Shown: positions 37,290-45,797 of the stretch, piece by piece | Position numbering within the stretch: position 1 is the first letter of the stretch | How the letters are laid out: each line of letters opens with the position of its first letter | NCBI GenBank assembly: GCA_028285345.1 | Contig: JANQPT010000012.1 | Location: forward strand, 186,001-250,000 | DNA length: 64,000 bases | Direction: 5' to 3' | Source of the DNA: Planctomycetales bacterium | GTDB lineage: Bacteria; Planctomycetota; Planctomycetia; Planctomycetales; Planctomycetaceae | Position numbers and translations under genes: made by a program | Notes under the pieces: generated by a model | What the model was told of the DNA's origin: nothing | Databases searched by the model: none | The model's input: only the letters and a program-made list of their open reading frames with translations

Positions 37290-38684
37290 TCACCCCAGCG
37301 CCGCAATCGCCTTCCCGCCTTCGTTCACGATCGGCGTCGGCCGCCCCTGCGGGCTGAGCCAGTGTTCGCGGCAATCGATTTCCAGGTGCTTAAACACCGT
37401 CGCTGCCAAGTCCTGCGGGCGGACCGGTGTTGATTTGATCTCGCCGCCCGTCGAATCGGTCCCGCCGATTGCCTGCCCGTGTCGGAATCCGCCGCCGGCA
37501 ACGGCCATCGACATCGTCGGCGTCCAGTGGTCGCGGCCCAGGTCCGCATTGATCCGCGGCGAGCGGCCAAATTCGCCCAGCATCAGCACCAGCGTATCGT
37601 CCAGCAATCCGCGTTGTTCGAGGTCAGTGACCAGCGCATAGAGCGTACGATCGACGCGCGGCAACAGCGGCTTGAGTCCCTTCTCAATTCCGCCCCAGCG
37701 CACGCTGTCGCCGTGGTGATCGAAGTAACCCCACGCGCCGCTGACCAACACAAACGTCACGCCCGCCTCGACCAGCCGCCGCGCGAGCAGCGCTTTCTGC
37801 CCGATGCTTTCTTTTCCGTACGACTCCCGCGTTTCGGCCGATTCTTGATCGACGGCGAAGGCCCGCTGCACCTTGCCCGACAGGACCATGTCGAACGCCT
37901 GCTGTGTATAGCCGTCCTGCCGCTGAAGCGTCTGCTGCAAATCAGTATCGCGCCGCAAACGATCAAACTCGCGGCGCAGCGCATTGCGGTCCTCCAGCCG
38001 GGCAACCTTGACGCCCTCCGGCATCGCAAACTTGCCCGCCAGCTCGTGCCCCTTGACCGGCTCGAAGTCGGTGCCCATGTGCCCCGCACCCCACACGTCG
38101 GATTTCCAAGATTTTGCCAAGCCGACGAAGGCGGGCATGTCCGGATCATTCGCGCCGCGAAACTTGGCCGCAATCGATCCCATCGACGGATAACCCGCCC
38201 CGTCCTTGCCGTCATTGGTGCGACGGGCGAGCGGATTGCCCGCTTGCATCGTGATCGGCGTGTGATTGCTGGCCCGGCAATCGACGGAGCGGATAAACGA
38301 GAGCTTATCGGCGATCGAAGCCTGTAGTGGAAAATGTTCGGTCAATTGCACGCCCGGCACTTTGGTCTCAATCGTGCCGAACGGGCTGCGAATCTCGCGC
38401 GGGGCATACGGTTTGGGGTCCCACATGTCGATCTGGCTCGGCCCGCCAGACAACCAAAACAGGATGACCGCTTTCTTGTCGTTCGTCGATTGACCAGCAG
38501 CCGCACGCCGTTGAAACAATCCCGGCAGCGTCAATCCCCCCAGTCCTGCCAGACCCGTCTGCAGAAACCACCGCCGCGAACCGACGCGGATCAGATCGGA
38601 CGCCGTCGGCTGAAACGCCGCAAGCGCGTTGTTGGCCTGATGTATCTCTCGGTGTTGCCGTTGTGTTTTGTTTTCCAGGGACAT
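37290..38684 (-). CDS. DUF1501 family protein (Tat-exported)
   Basis: DUF1501 proteins have an alkaline-phosphatase/sulfatase-like fold, are abundant in planctomycetes and usually pair with DUF1549/DUF1553 cytochromes. This copy (464 aa from ATG 38684; TTG 38720 would add 12) has a Tat motif SRRWFLQTGLAGLGG at about 37-51, the opening KKAVILFWLSGGPSQIDMWDPK with the D-x-W-D-P-K signature, the core RSVDCRASNH, and C-terminal LVLMLGEFGRSPRIN and GRDHWTPTMSMAVAGGG, all standard for the family. Unlike the copy at 58133, it has no cytochrome partner beside it. Likely a periplasmic metal-dependent hydrolase, substrate unknown. Confidence 0.9.
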   Translation of the reverse strand: MSLENKTQRQHREIHQANNALAAFQPTASDLIRVGSRRWFLQTGLAGLGGLTLPGLFQRRAAAGQSTNDKKAVILFWLSGGPSQIDMWDPKPYAPREIRSPFGTIETKVPGVQLTEHFPLQASIADKLSFIRSVDCRASNHTPITMQAGNPLARRTNDGKDGAGYPSMGSIAAKFRGANDPDMPAFVGLAKSWKSDVWGAGHMGTDFEPVKGHELAGKFAMPEGVKVARLEDRNALRREFDRLRRDTDLQQTLQRQDGYTQQAFDMVLSGKVQRAFAVDQESAETRESYGKESIGQKALLARRLVEAGVTFVLVSGAWGYFDHHGDSVRWGGIEKGLKPLLPRVDRTLYALVTDLEQRGLLDDTLVLMLGEFGRSPRINADLGRDHWTPTMSMAVAGGGFRHGQAIGGTDSTGGEIKSTPVRPQDLAATVFKHLEIDCREHWLSPQGRPTPIVNEGGKAIAALG

Positions 38685-38850
38685 CTCGCTTGTATCCACT
38701 CGCCGGGAGGATCTGTCCAAATCGACGCATCAACGAATACTTATCATAAGCATGATCGGCAATTTGGCACAAGGGAATCCCGCAATTGCAGCAAACCTGC
38801 GACTTGATCAGAGAGATCTCCAGCGTGGCTCGGTGAATCAGCGTGAACGC

Positions 38851-39444
38851 CTAATCCCAAGCGTCCATGATCTCCTGCAGATCGGCACCCTCATCGCGCT
38901 TTGGTGCGGGTGGATTCACTTCCACAGCATTCTGACCAGAGGAAGTCGGCCGCTCTTCCGGGATCCTGGGGCGCTCCTCGACGATCCGCGAATTCTGTTT
39001 GTCGAGAATCGACTCAAGCCGATTCCGAGAAACACCCGCTGCAGCCACTCTCCAATTGTTCTCGATCAGCAGGCCCAACTTCCGATGAAAATCCTCCTTC
39101 GAAAAGCTGGATTTGATCAGATAGTCGGTCGCACCGGCGTGAATCGCGGCAATCACTGTCTCCCGGCTGGCATCGCTGGTCAGCATCATGACGGGCAAGT
39201 TTCTCAGCGACTCACACTGTCGCATTGCCCGCAGGGTCTTTAGCCCGTCCCAACCCGGCATGCAGATATCAATCACGGCGACATCCGGGGGATGTGTGAG
39301 CGCCTTGCGGAATCCCTCTTCGCCATCCTTGGCGACGAAAACGAGGTACTGTTCGCGCAGCATCGACGAAAGCAGACTGCGATAGAGCGGATCATCGTCG
39401 ATGATGAGTATTTTCCGCCGGCGATAGGTCGATCGGTCGCTCAT
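38851..39444 (-). CDS. Response regulator receiver protein with unmatched C-terminal tail
   Basis: This 197-aa protein carries a CheY-type receiver domain (about 10-130). Acidic triad KILIIDDDP, phosphoacceptor D in VAVIDICMPGWDG (about residue 58), conserved T/S in VMMLTSDAS and lysine in DYLIKSSF are present. A 65-residue charged, Pro-rich tail follows (EERPRIPEERPTSSGQNAVE), with no DNA-binding or enzyme domain, so it is a stand-alone receiver that probably works through protein contacts. No histidine kinase is nearby. Upstream on the same strand is the small hypothetical gene at 39518, which may be cotranscribed. Confidence 0.87.
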   Translation of the reverse strand: MSDRSTYRRRKILIIDDDPLYRSLLSSMLREQYLVFVAKDGEEGFRKALTHPPDVAVIDICMPGWDGLKTLRAMRQCESLRNLPVMMLTSDASRETVIAAIHAGATDYLIKSSFSKEDFHRKLGLLIENNWRVAAAGVSRNRLESILDKQNSRIVEERPRIPEERPTSSGQNAVEVNPPAPKRDEGADLQEIMDAWD

Positions 39445-39517
39445 CTGTAGAATCGGCGGCGTGCGCCCGCCTCTTTCGCAATGCGTTTTCGACGATCCGA
39501 GAACCGTAGCTGGTCGA

Positions 39518-39715
39518 TCACTTCTCCGTGTACTGGATAATGATCGGCGAATCAGAACCGCCGGTCTGCTCTGCAGTCACATGATCGATCAACTGATTGA
39601 TGCTCTGCAACAATTCCATCCCCCGCTCCGAGAGTCCAAGCGTCTGCTGCTGCTGTGACGCGGCTCGGTCATCGCGAGCGATGAAGTCAACGTCTTCAAA
39701 TCGGGGTCGGTTCAT
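39518..39715 (-). CDS. Small hypothetical protein
   Basis: I do not recognise this 65-aa product (start at MNRPRFEDVDF). It is hydrophilic and mostly helical with a glutamine run and a LLQSINQLIDHVTAEQ helix. Its codon choice and amino-acid mix look protein-like rather than random, and it sits directly upstream of the response regulator on the same strand. There is no clear ribosome site, so it remains tentative. Confidence 0.42.
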   Translation of the reverse strand: MNRPRFEDVDFIARDDRAASQQQQTLGLSERGMELLQSINQLIDHVTAEQTGGSDSPIIIQYTEK

Positions 39716-40063
39716 GGATGCCACGGACCAGGTCCTTCAACCAAAATTCAGAGATTGGCAATCAAAGCGCGCAGACACAGTCAATATCGATCGACGTAAT
39801 CTGCCTGTAGGCAGACAAGTATAGGACTAGATTTACCCGTTTCGCGCAGTCCCCGGACTCACTCCCGCCCGCAATCTTTAGTTGCCCGGTCGCAATCCGC
39901 ACGACCCGCACATCTGAAACGACGTGGCAATCGTCAGCAACGGTTTCCTCTAGGCAGAATCAAGAAATTCTTCATAATCCTCCCCACCACAGGAATTGCC
40001 AGAGAGGATCTGAGGTCTTTCTTCCGGAATTCGGGTCAACCGATTGCATAACGAGGTCTTGTG
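39716..40063. other. Intergenic region upstream of the small gene and the lipoprotein gene
   Basis: These 348 bases lie between divergent genes. They contain the hairpin TCTGCCTGTAGGCAGA at 39800-39815 (7-bp stem, two-base loop), a possible operator, and the ribosome site GAGG for the lipoprotein at 40053-40056. No gene is seen. Confidence 0.35.
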
Positions 40064-40447
40064 ATGAATCGCGGCATCTCAAATCCGGCGGCAGTCTCAA
40101 AAGTCGGCCGGACGGGCGGGACGCTCTCGCAATCAATCGCCATATTGGTTCTGGCGTGCGCACTGACCTGTGGATGCCAATACAACGAAGTCGCAACATT
40201 CGAAGAGCAGGAATCCGCGCTGCTGCAGCTCGCGCCACTGGGCACTCCCCGCGCCGAAGTGGCGTCGAGGCTCAAAGAGGCCGGCGTCTCGTACACTTCG
40301 TCTCCGCCACCCGATCCCGGCGTCTTTTGGTGTGAATCCTGGACCATGCCGGGAGGCAAGACGTTTCACATGTTCAGCGAACTGAGGTTCGACGAAGACG
40401 GTCGGCTGCAGGAGATCGCAGAGTATCCGAATCAGTTCCAGCCATAG
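40064..40447 (+). CDS. Small lipoprotein
   Basis: This 127-aa protein has a lipoprotein signal peptide with lipobox LTCGC (cysteine about residue 38) after the hydrophobic stretch SIAILVLACA. The mature part has a helical segment (LGTPRAEVASRLKEAGV) that resembles SmpA/BamE-type small outer-membrane lipoproteins, followed by strands ending LRFDEDGRLQEI, which fits the same fold. ATG 40064 follows GAGG by seven bases; the GTG at 40061 adds one residue and is less likely. No close functional context; the next gene is convergent. Confidence 0.65.
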   Translation: MNRGISNPAAVSKVGRTGGTLSQSIAILVLACALTCGCQYNEVATFEEQESALLQLAPLGTPRAEVASRLKEAGVSYTSSPPPDPGVFWCESWTMPGGKTFHMFSELRFDEDGRLQEIAEYPNQFQP

Positions 40448-40519
40448 ACGTTGGCGAAAAACGCTCCCGTGTGCGCGTCGCAGTCTCTTGGCGACATCTG
40501 GACTGCGGGACGATCGCCC

Positions 40520-40945
40520 TCAATTGATGAACTGCAGCATGTGTGAGCAGAACTTGCAGACCACTTTCTGGCCGGCGTATTTATGCGCAACCTTGAGCCG
40601 CTCGCTGCAATTCGGACAGTCCAAATAGAAGCCGATTTTCTTGATCTTCGGATCATCCAGATTCAGGGTGAACGTCTCCTGGCATTTCTTGCAGTTGAGC
40701 CGCTTCCCGATATAACGCGCATTAATTCTCAACTGCTTCTTACAGTGCGGACATCCAACGTAGTGTCCACGCGGCTCGGCATCGATACAGACTTCGATTT
40801 CGGGCAAATCAATCCGACTCGGAATCTCAACGCTATCGACTTCCAGATCGTCGTTGAGCACTCTACGGCAGTTGACGCATCGAATCAAATTCGGCGGCAT
40901 TTCTTCGCCGCAGTCGGGGCAGGGGCCGCCAGGCCAGCAGGGCAT
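40520..40945 (-). CDS. Triple zinc-ribbon protein
   Basis: This 141-aa protein is made of three zinc-ribbon units with C-x2-C pairs: CPDCGEEM with CVNCRR near the N-terminus, CPHCKKQLRI with CKKCQETF in the middle, and CPNCSERLKV with CKFCSHML at the end. There is no signal peptide or other domain, so it is probably cytoplasmic and binds nucleic acid or protein through zinc. Such small ribbon proteins are frequent in planctomycetes without known function. Its neighbours (lipoprotein, propeller) give no functional clue. Confidence 0.75.
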   Translation of the reverse strand: MPCWPGGPCPDCGEEMPPNLIRCVNCRRVLNDDLEVDSVEIPSRIDLPEIEVCIDAEPRGHYVGCPHCKKQLRINARYIGKRLNCKKCQETFTLNLDDPKIKKIGFYLDCPNCSERLKVAHKYAGQKVVCKFCSHMLQFIN

Positions 40946-41170
40946 CGTTGGTCTCTCAGCAAAATTCGACTGTAAAAACTAGTACTCAAGCTTCTGGAGT
41001 CGCGTCGGCAGTTCCAGCCGAGCCCATCCGTAAGCAGTTGAGGGGCAAGGAGTTCGACTCATCGCGTTCGCAAACCGGAACCTCGGATGCGAACTCACGA
41101 CAGCCTTGCACGGGCGACATGCGCCGCACGTCAGAACCAACAACTCCTCAATTGCCTGCATTGACAACCC

Positions 41171-42427
41171 TCAAGGGGTTGATTCCAGGCAAGCCAAAGT
41201 GTGAAACCCCCTCAAGTATAAACGACCATGCGCGACAGACGGCGTGCTATGGCTTCTATCCCCCAGAGCGCTCTTCCCGTGTAATTGATACTTCGGTGCC
41301 GCATCGATCACTGCAACTTTGCCATCTTCAGAGATGCAGTAGATCTTGTCATTCACAAGCACCGGAGAACTACTGTAATTGCCCCCCACACGCTTTGTCC
41401 AGATGTTGTCCCCGGTTTTTGCCTCAACACAGCTCACAACTCCGTTGTCATTCCAAAGATAGAGATATTCATCCTTGGCGATCACGGTCGGAACATAGGG
41501 TAATTCCCTAGGACGAGTGTACTGCACCCGAGGCGTCTTCGTCCGGTCAAGATCGGTCGGATCGACCGCGATCATGAGTTTTCCCCGGCCGCCCCCGCCA
41601 CAGGTCGCAATAAGCAGCCCCTGTGAGAACACTGGAGACGCGATCGTCCGAGCCGGCAATTCACCCGTCTGCCAATGTTTGGCACCCGTTTCCGGGTCGA
41701 AACTGCTCAGACCGGCGCCGCGACTGAGGAAAATGAGCTGTCGGGGTCCTCCCTCCGGTTCGATCAAAATCGGCGTCGTGTAGGATGTCCGCTGTATCTC
41801 GCGGGGAACGCTCCAGACTGTCTTACCAGTCCTCTTGTCGAACGCCCGGATCCAGCTCGGGCCTTCTTGATCGCCCGGCATGATCAGCAAATCATCAACG
41901 AGGATCGGCGAGGCCCCGAGTCCGTGGGAGCTTCCATAACCTTCCAGCCGCCGACGCCAGACCAGTCCGCCGCTAAAGTCGTAGGCCGACAAAAAGAACG
42001 TTTCATTGTCAGCAAACGCAACATAAACCATTGAACCGTCTGTGGTTGGAGTGCTCGAAGCGTAGCTGTTCTTGTTGTGCTTGTGGTTCGAGTTCATTCC
42101 GATCGACCGGCACCACAGCTCATCGCCGGTATGGGGATTGAGGCAGAATAGATGCCGCAACCGGCCTTCATCCGTCGCTGACGTTACGAACATGTAGTCG
42201 CCAAAAACCACCGGTGCTGCGTGTCCAACTCCTGGAATCTCAATCTTCCAAGAGTAGTCACCCTCTTCCCAAGTGGCAGGCAGCTTCTTCGCATCTCCGG
42301 CACCCGTCCCGTTCGGACCTCGAAAGCGGGTCCAATTCTCCGCTGAAGCGGTTGAGTGACCGATCACCACGTAGGTGATCACCAGACATCGCGCTATCCA
42401 GTACACCGATTCAATGAGACGCGGCAT
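41171..42427 (-). CDS. Secreted PQQ-like beta-propeller protein
   Basis: Third propeller of this family in the window, 418 aa from ATG 42427. This start gives a good signal peptide (ending STASA-EN, about residue 28) and has AAAGG ten bases upstream; longer starts at 42463 or 42475 would put charged residues in front. The mature sequence opens NWTRFRGPNGTG, and blade-closing tryptophans recur in YSWKIEIPG, ELWCRSIG, LVWRRRLEG, TVWSVPRE, KHWQTGEL and NIWTKRVGG. It is likely periplasmic and non-enzymatic. It is divergent from the BlaI-like gene with about 260 bases between starts. Confidence 0.8.
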   Translation of the reverse strand: MPRLIESVYWIARCLVITYVVIGHSTASAENWTRFRGPNGTGAGDAKKLPATWEEGDYSWKIEIPGVGHAAPVVFGDYMFVTSATDEGRLRHLFCLNPHTGDELWCRSIGMNSNHKHNKNSYASSTPTTDGSMVYVAFADNETFFLSAYDFSGGLVWRRRLEGYGSSHGLGASPILVDDLLIMPGDQEGPSWIRAFDKRTGKTVWSVPREIQRTSYTTPILIEPEGGPRQLIFLSRGAGLSSFDPETGAKHWQTGELPARTIASPVFSQGLLIATCGGGGRGKLMIAVDPTDLDRTKTPRVQYTRPRELPYVPTVIAKDEYLYLWNDNGVVSCVEAKTGDNIWTKRVGGNYSSSPVLVNDKIYCISEDGKVAVIDAAPKYQLHGKSALGDRSHSTPSVAHGRLYLRGFHTLACLESTP

Positions 42428-42624
42428 CGTTGCAGCCTTTTCCCAGAACCTCTGAAATCCCATCTCCGACTTCACGCGGCGCCGCGACGACGAGCCGGAA
42501 ACTCATACGTACACGATAGAAAACGGTACTTCTACAGGGTAGCCAGGGTTTTCACCTACTGGCAACTCCGGCTCCCAAGACTGAGAAACTTTTCAAGAAT
42601 TCTGTAGAATCTGAGCTTGAAATC

Positions 42625-42640
42625 TACGACAAATGTCGTA
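42625..42640. promoter_or_regulatory. BlaI-type operator 1
   Basis: TACGACAAATGTCGTA is a near-perfect palindrome whose half-site TACGACA resembles the TACxACA boxes bound by BlaI/MecI repressors. It lies 46 bases upstream of the GTG start of the BlaI-like gene and 24 bases (centre to centre) from a second copy, fitting autoregulation. Confidence 0.7.
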
Positions 42641-42647
42641 ACACTGT

Positions 42648-42665
42648 TTACGACGCACGTAGTAA
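42648..42665. promoter_or_regulatory. BlaI-type operator 2
   Basis: TTACGACGCACGTAGTAA carries the same TACGAC half-site with TAC-type half-site in reverse (CGTAGTAA). It lies 21 bases before the start of the BlaI-like gene, where a bound dimer would block transcription. Confidence 0.65.
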
Positions 42666-42685
42666 CCGCCGGGAGACCGAGACCT

Positions 42686-43093
42686 GTGAACCGACCTTCG
42701 ACGCCGCGACTGACCGCCGGCGAGATTGAAATCATGCAGATGCTCTGGGCTACGGGGCAAGTCACACTATCGGAAGCACAGCAGGCGATGAGCCGCCCGG
42801 TTGGGTACACCACCGTACAAACCAGACTCAATCGCCTCGTCGAAAAAGGCCTGGTCGTCCGCAGCCAAGATCGCCCGGCCAAATACTCTGCAGCCGTCAC
42901 GCCCGACGAAGTGAGCGCGGGGCACCTCGAACTGTTGCTCAAGCGGGTCAGCGGCGGCAGTGTCGTCCCGCTCGTGGCAAACCTGATCCGCGACCGCCGG
43001 CTGACTCAAGACGAGATCCATGAACTGCAGGATCTCATTGATCAGGCGACCAGCAGGCTCGCCGCGTCTCCACAGCAGGAGGAAAAGCCGTGA
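42686..43093 (+). CDS. BlaI/MecI-family transcriptional repressor
   Basis: BlaI-type repressors are winged-helix dimers inactivated by cleavage when a linked M56 peptidase senses a signal. The 135-aa product shows the family pattern: LTAGEIEIMQMLWATGQVTLSEA, the recognition helix VGYTTVQTRLNRLVEKGLV, a wing VRSQDRPAKYSA and a C-terminal dimer helix region. I choose GTG 42686 (GGGAG about 12 bases upstream) because the frame upstream from TTG 42617 runs through the operators and gives unlike-BlaI residues. Its stop overlaps the start of the M56 gene (GTGA), so repressor and sensor are cotranslated. Two operator-like palindromes lie just upstream. Confidence 0.9.
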   Translation: MNRPSTPRLTAGEIEIMQMLWATGQVTLSEAQQAMSRPVGYTTVQTRLNRLVEKGLVVRSQDRPAKYSAAVTPDEVSAGHLELLLKRVSGGSVVPLVANLIRDRRLTQDEIHELQDLIDQATSRLAASPQQEEKP

Positions 43094-45171
43094 GCGAAGC
43101 CGCGACACTCCTCGGATTCGATTTGCTCAGTTCCACGCTGGTCCTCTCGGCCACGGCCGTCGGCGCGCTGTTGTTACTGCGGCTGTTGCGAATTTCTTCG
43201 CCCGCAATCCATCGGGGAACCTGGACGCTCGTACTGCTCCAAGGTTGGTTGATCTTTCGACTCACCTTGCCGATACCGTGGTACGATCCGATCCCCGTGA
43301 GCGACGCGCCTCATTCGGGCTCTGGAAACGGCAAGTTGGTCGATGATGCGGCTGCGGAGCCCCAGCCCGCGGAACTCGCACTTCCAGACCAACCCAGCCC
43401 CGCTCCGGCCGATCACTCGCAACCTGCCGAAACAGCACAGACAAAACCATCGCTGTCGTGGGCGGTGTTCATCGTCGGAATTTGGATCGCGGGCATTGTG
43501 CTTACGTTCGCGTATTGGTGTGCGGCGTATCTGTCGTTCGTTCGGCAAATCCAACCGCTCGAACCTGCTAATGAAGCCGAACAGGCCGAATGGCACGATG
43601 AATTACTCAAACAGGGAATTCGCAGCCGGATTCCCTTGCTGATTTCGCAGCGGCACGGCCCCCTGCTCTCTCGGCTTCCCCAAGGAAATGCGGTCATCGT
43701 CCCCCGCGATCTCTGGCGCCGGCTCGATGAGCAGGCGCGGCGTGCCATCTTGCGGCATGAACTCGCACACTACTGTCGGGGCGATATCTTCAAATCCCTG
43801 GCCATCCGCGTGCTGCTGATCCCGCACTGGTTCAATCCGCTGGCATGGTGGGTGGTCCGGCGATTCGACGAAGCGGCGGAATGGGCCTGCGATGAAGCGG
43901 CAATCGGCGGTCTGCACCGCAAGGCGCCGGCCTACGCGCAAACGCTCCTCGAATTCGAATCCTCTGCAATCCGCCCCCAAAGTCTCCAGCCGGCACTGCA
44001 GGGCAATTCATTGTCCCGCCGAATCCGCCGCATCTTGGCGTTCTCTCCCAATAAGGAATCAGCCATGAAAAAATCGCTGCTCGCGCTCGCTGCGGCGGTC
44101 GCACTGACCTTAAACGTAGTTCGTTTGGAACTGGTCGCCCAAGAAACACCGGCTGAGGCCCAAAACGCGGCTGCACCGGATTCAGCTCTGGCGACACAAG
44201 CGACCAAAAACGCCGGCGCCGGGAAGAAGCCGCGTCCCCGCGAATTGCCGCAATCTGTGCAGCGCGGCATTGGCTACTTGTACTCGCAACAGAACGTGGA
44301 CGGGAGTTGGAAACTCGAACAAGGGAATGGCTGGGATGTTGGCACTTCCGCTTTGTGCACCTTCGCGCTGCTGAAATGCGGCATTCCGCCCGAAGAGCCA
44401 CATGTGGCAAAATCGCTCAAATACTTGCGCCGACAAAAACTCGACAGGACTTATGAAGTGTCGCTGCAGACGTTGGCACTTTGCGCAGCAGGACAAAAAG
44501 GTGATCTGCTTCTGATACAGCGGAATGTCAAACTATTGGAAACGGCTCAATTCAAAAATGGACCGTGGAAAGGCTGTTGGAGCTACCGCAGTGAACCGAA
44601 TCGCTTTTCTCCCATGGGTGACAACTCCAATAGCGAGTTTGCCATCTGGGCGCTCGACGCCGCCGCGACTGCCGGCGCCAACGTCGACCGTAAGACGTGG
44701 CAGCGTGCCTATGATTATTGGCGCAATAGTCAGCTTGCCGCCGGAGGTTGGTCGTACACGACAACCGGCAAATCTGCGACGGGGAGCATGACCTGTTCCG
44801 GCATCGCCTCGCTCGTCATCTGTCACCGACATTTGAACACCGATAAGCAACTGCAACTGCCCGACATTGATCTCATGATCGAACCCAGCTACCAGTGGAT
44901 GGAACAGAATTTTTCCGTCCAACGGAATCCCGGCACCGAAAGTTGGCAGCTCTACTACCTGATGGTTCTCCGCCGCGCGGGCGAGGAGGCCGAGTACCGT
45001 CGATTTGGCGACCATGATTGGTACGTTGTGGGCGACACGTACTTGACGAAGGTGCAAGGCCGCGAATCGGGGGCTTGGAAGGGAGCGGGACACTCGGAAG
45101 GACCACTGGTGGCGACAGCAATGTCGCTGCTGTTCCTCCGGGACGGCCCGCCAAAAGTCACTCAGAACTAA
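43090..45171 (+). CDS. M56 peptidase (BlaR1-like) fused to a squalene-cyclase-like toroid domain
   Basis: M56 proteases such as BlaR1/MecR1 are membrane zinc peptidases that trigger cleavage of their BlaI partner. Residues 1-330 form this part: N-terminal helices (about 5-35, 38-60, 125-150), the zinc site HELAH near 223 (AILRHELAHYCRGD), a PHWFNPLAWW segment and the E-x-x-x-D third ligand in EAAEWACDEAA. Instead of a penicillin-binding sensor, the C-terminal half (about 385-690) is an alpha/alpha toroid: repeated QNVDGSWK, NGPWKGCWSY and AAGGWSYTTTG blocks as in prenyltransferase/squalene oxidase repeats. Between them MKKSLLALAAAVALTL (from 44065, with AAGGA upstream) could be the last membrane helix or an internal start of a secreted product. 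GTG 43090 overlaps the blaI-like stop. It overlaps the next, convergent gene by 14 bases. Confidence 0.8.
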   Translation: MSEAATLLGFDLLSSTLVLSATAVGALLLLRLLRISSPAIHRGTWTLVLLQGWLIFRLTLPIPWYDPIPVSDAPHSGSGNGKLVDDAAAEPQPAELALPDQPSPAPADHSQPAETAQTKPSLSWAVFIVGIWIAGIVLTFAYWCAAYLSFVRQIQPLEPANEAEQAEWHDELLKQGIRSRIPLLISQRHGPLLSRLPQGNAVIVPRDLWRRLDEQARRAILRHELAHYCRGDIFKSLAIRVLLIPHWFNPLAWWVVRRFDEAAEWACDEAAIGGLHRKAPAYAQTLLEFESSAIRPQSLQPALQGNSLSRRIRRILAFSPNKESAMKKSLLALAAAVALTLNVVRLELVAQETPAEAQNAAAPDSALATQATKNAGAGKKPRPRELPQSVQRGIGYLYSQQNVDGSWKLEQGNGWDVGTSALCTFALLKCGIPPEEPHVAKSLKYLRRQKLDRTYEVSLQTLALCAAGQKGDLLLIQRNVKLLETAQFKNGPWKGCWSYRSEPNRFSPMGDNSNSEFAIWALDAAATAGANVDRKTWQRAYDYWRNSQLAAGGWSYTTTGKSATGSMTCSGIASLVICHRHLNTDKQLQLPDIDLMIEPSYQWMEQNFSVQRNPGTESWQLYYLMVLRRAGEEAEYRRFGDHDWYVVGDTYLTKVQGRESGAWKGAGHSEGPLVATAMSLLFLRDGPPKVTQN

Positions 45172-45595
45172 ACGGCGTCTGAGCCTGACGCACCTCGGAA
45201 TCGGACTCCGCGCCCATCAGCTCCAACAGCTGCTGAACGTCCGGATCGGTCATCGGCCAGGGCCCTTGCTTTTCGTGAAAATGATCGCCAATACCGCCGC
45301 CGACCAAAATCCAGACCTGCTCTTCGCCACGGTCGATCATCAGCGAATAGCGGCGGCCGTCGAACGCAAAGTCTTCCAGCGTTCGAATCCTGTGTGTCTG
45401 CGCCGCGTCCGCGACCTCGGCCTGAGAGACCTCGATCGTACTCGCCGCAGTCGACATCAGCCTCTTAAGGCTTGCGGTCGTCGCCCTCAGATGTTCGCTC
45501 GCCGCTTCAGCTTCGGGCGAGAGCGACGCTGTCTTCGTCTGCGGCTTGGTGCACCCTGCGAGACAGACCACCGAAATCAATATCACTCGCGACAT
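45158..45595 (-). CDS. Small lipoprotein
   Basis: A 145-aa lipoprotein: MSRVILISVVCLAGC is a compact signal with lipobox L-A-G-C (cysteine 15). The mature part has a helical stretch (AASEHLRATTASLKRLMS) and beta-rich sequence with HEKQGPWPMTDPDVQQLLELMG at the end. I know no family. The upstream in-frame start at 45661 lies inside the hairpin repeat and is unlikely. The gene ends inside the last codons of the M56 gene on the other strand. Confidence 0.62.
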   Translation of the reverse strand: MSRVILISVVCLAGCTKPQTKTASLSPEAEAASEHLRATTASLKRLMSTAASTIEVSQAEVADAAQTHRIRTLEDFAFDGRRYSLMIDRGEEQVWILVGGGIGDHFHEKQGPWPMTDPDVQQLLELMGAESDSEVRQAQTPFSSE

Positions 45596-45618
45596 CCGTG
45601 TCGATCCTACTAGAATCA

Positions 45619-45694
45619 GTTTCAAAACCCGGTTGCGCCTGTTCAAGATGCTGACATACAAGCGGCTGCGAGACGCGTCAGAGGGTTTTGAAAC
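45619..45694. repeat. 76-bp hairpin repeat, family B copy 1
   Basis: The element begins GTTTCAAAACCC and ends GGGTTTTGAAAC, so its ends are inverted repeats. The centre carries CAAGATGCTGACATACAAGC and GACGCGTC. A second copy of the same length lies at 56468-56543. It is between the lipoprotein start and the zinc-ribbon gene at 45798. Confidence 0.78.
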
Positions 45695-45797
45695 CAGTTG
45701 TAAAAGTCGTCGAACAAGTCGTCAATGTGACAGTGACAGAGTGAGCCAACGACCCGGGCGGAATATTGGGGCTCGAGCGGCCGAGATTCGCACCCAA

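Noticed and set aside
45619..45694. Integron attC site
   Set aside because: The conserved GTTRRRY/RYYYAAC core is absent and no integrase is near.
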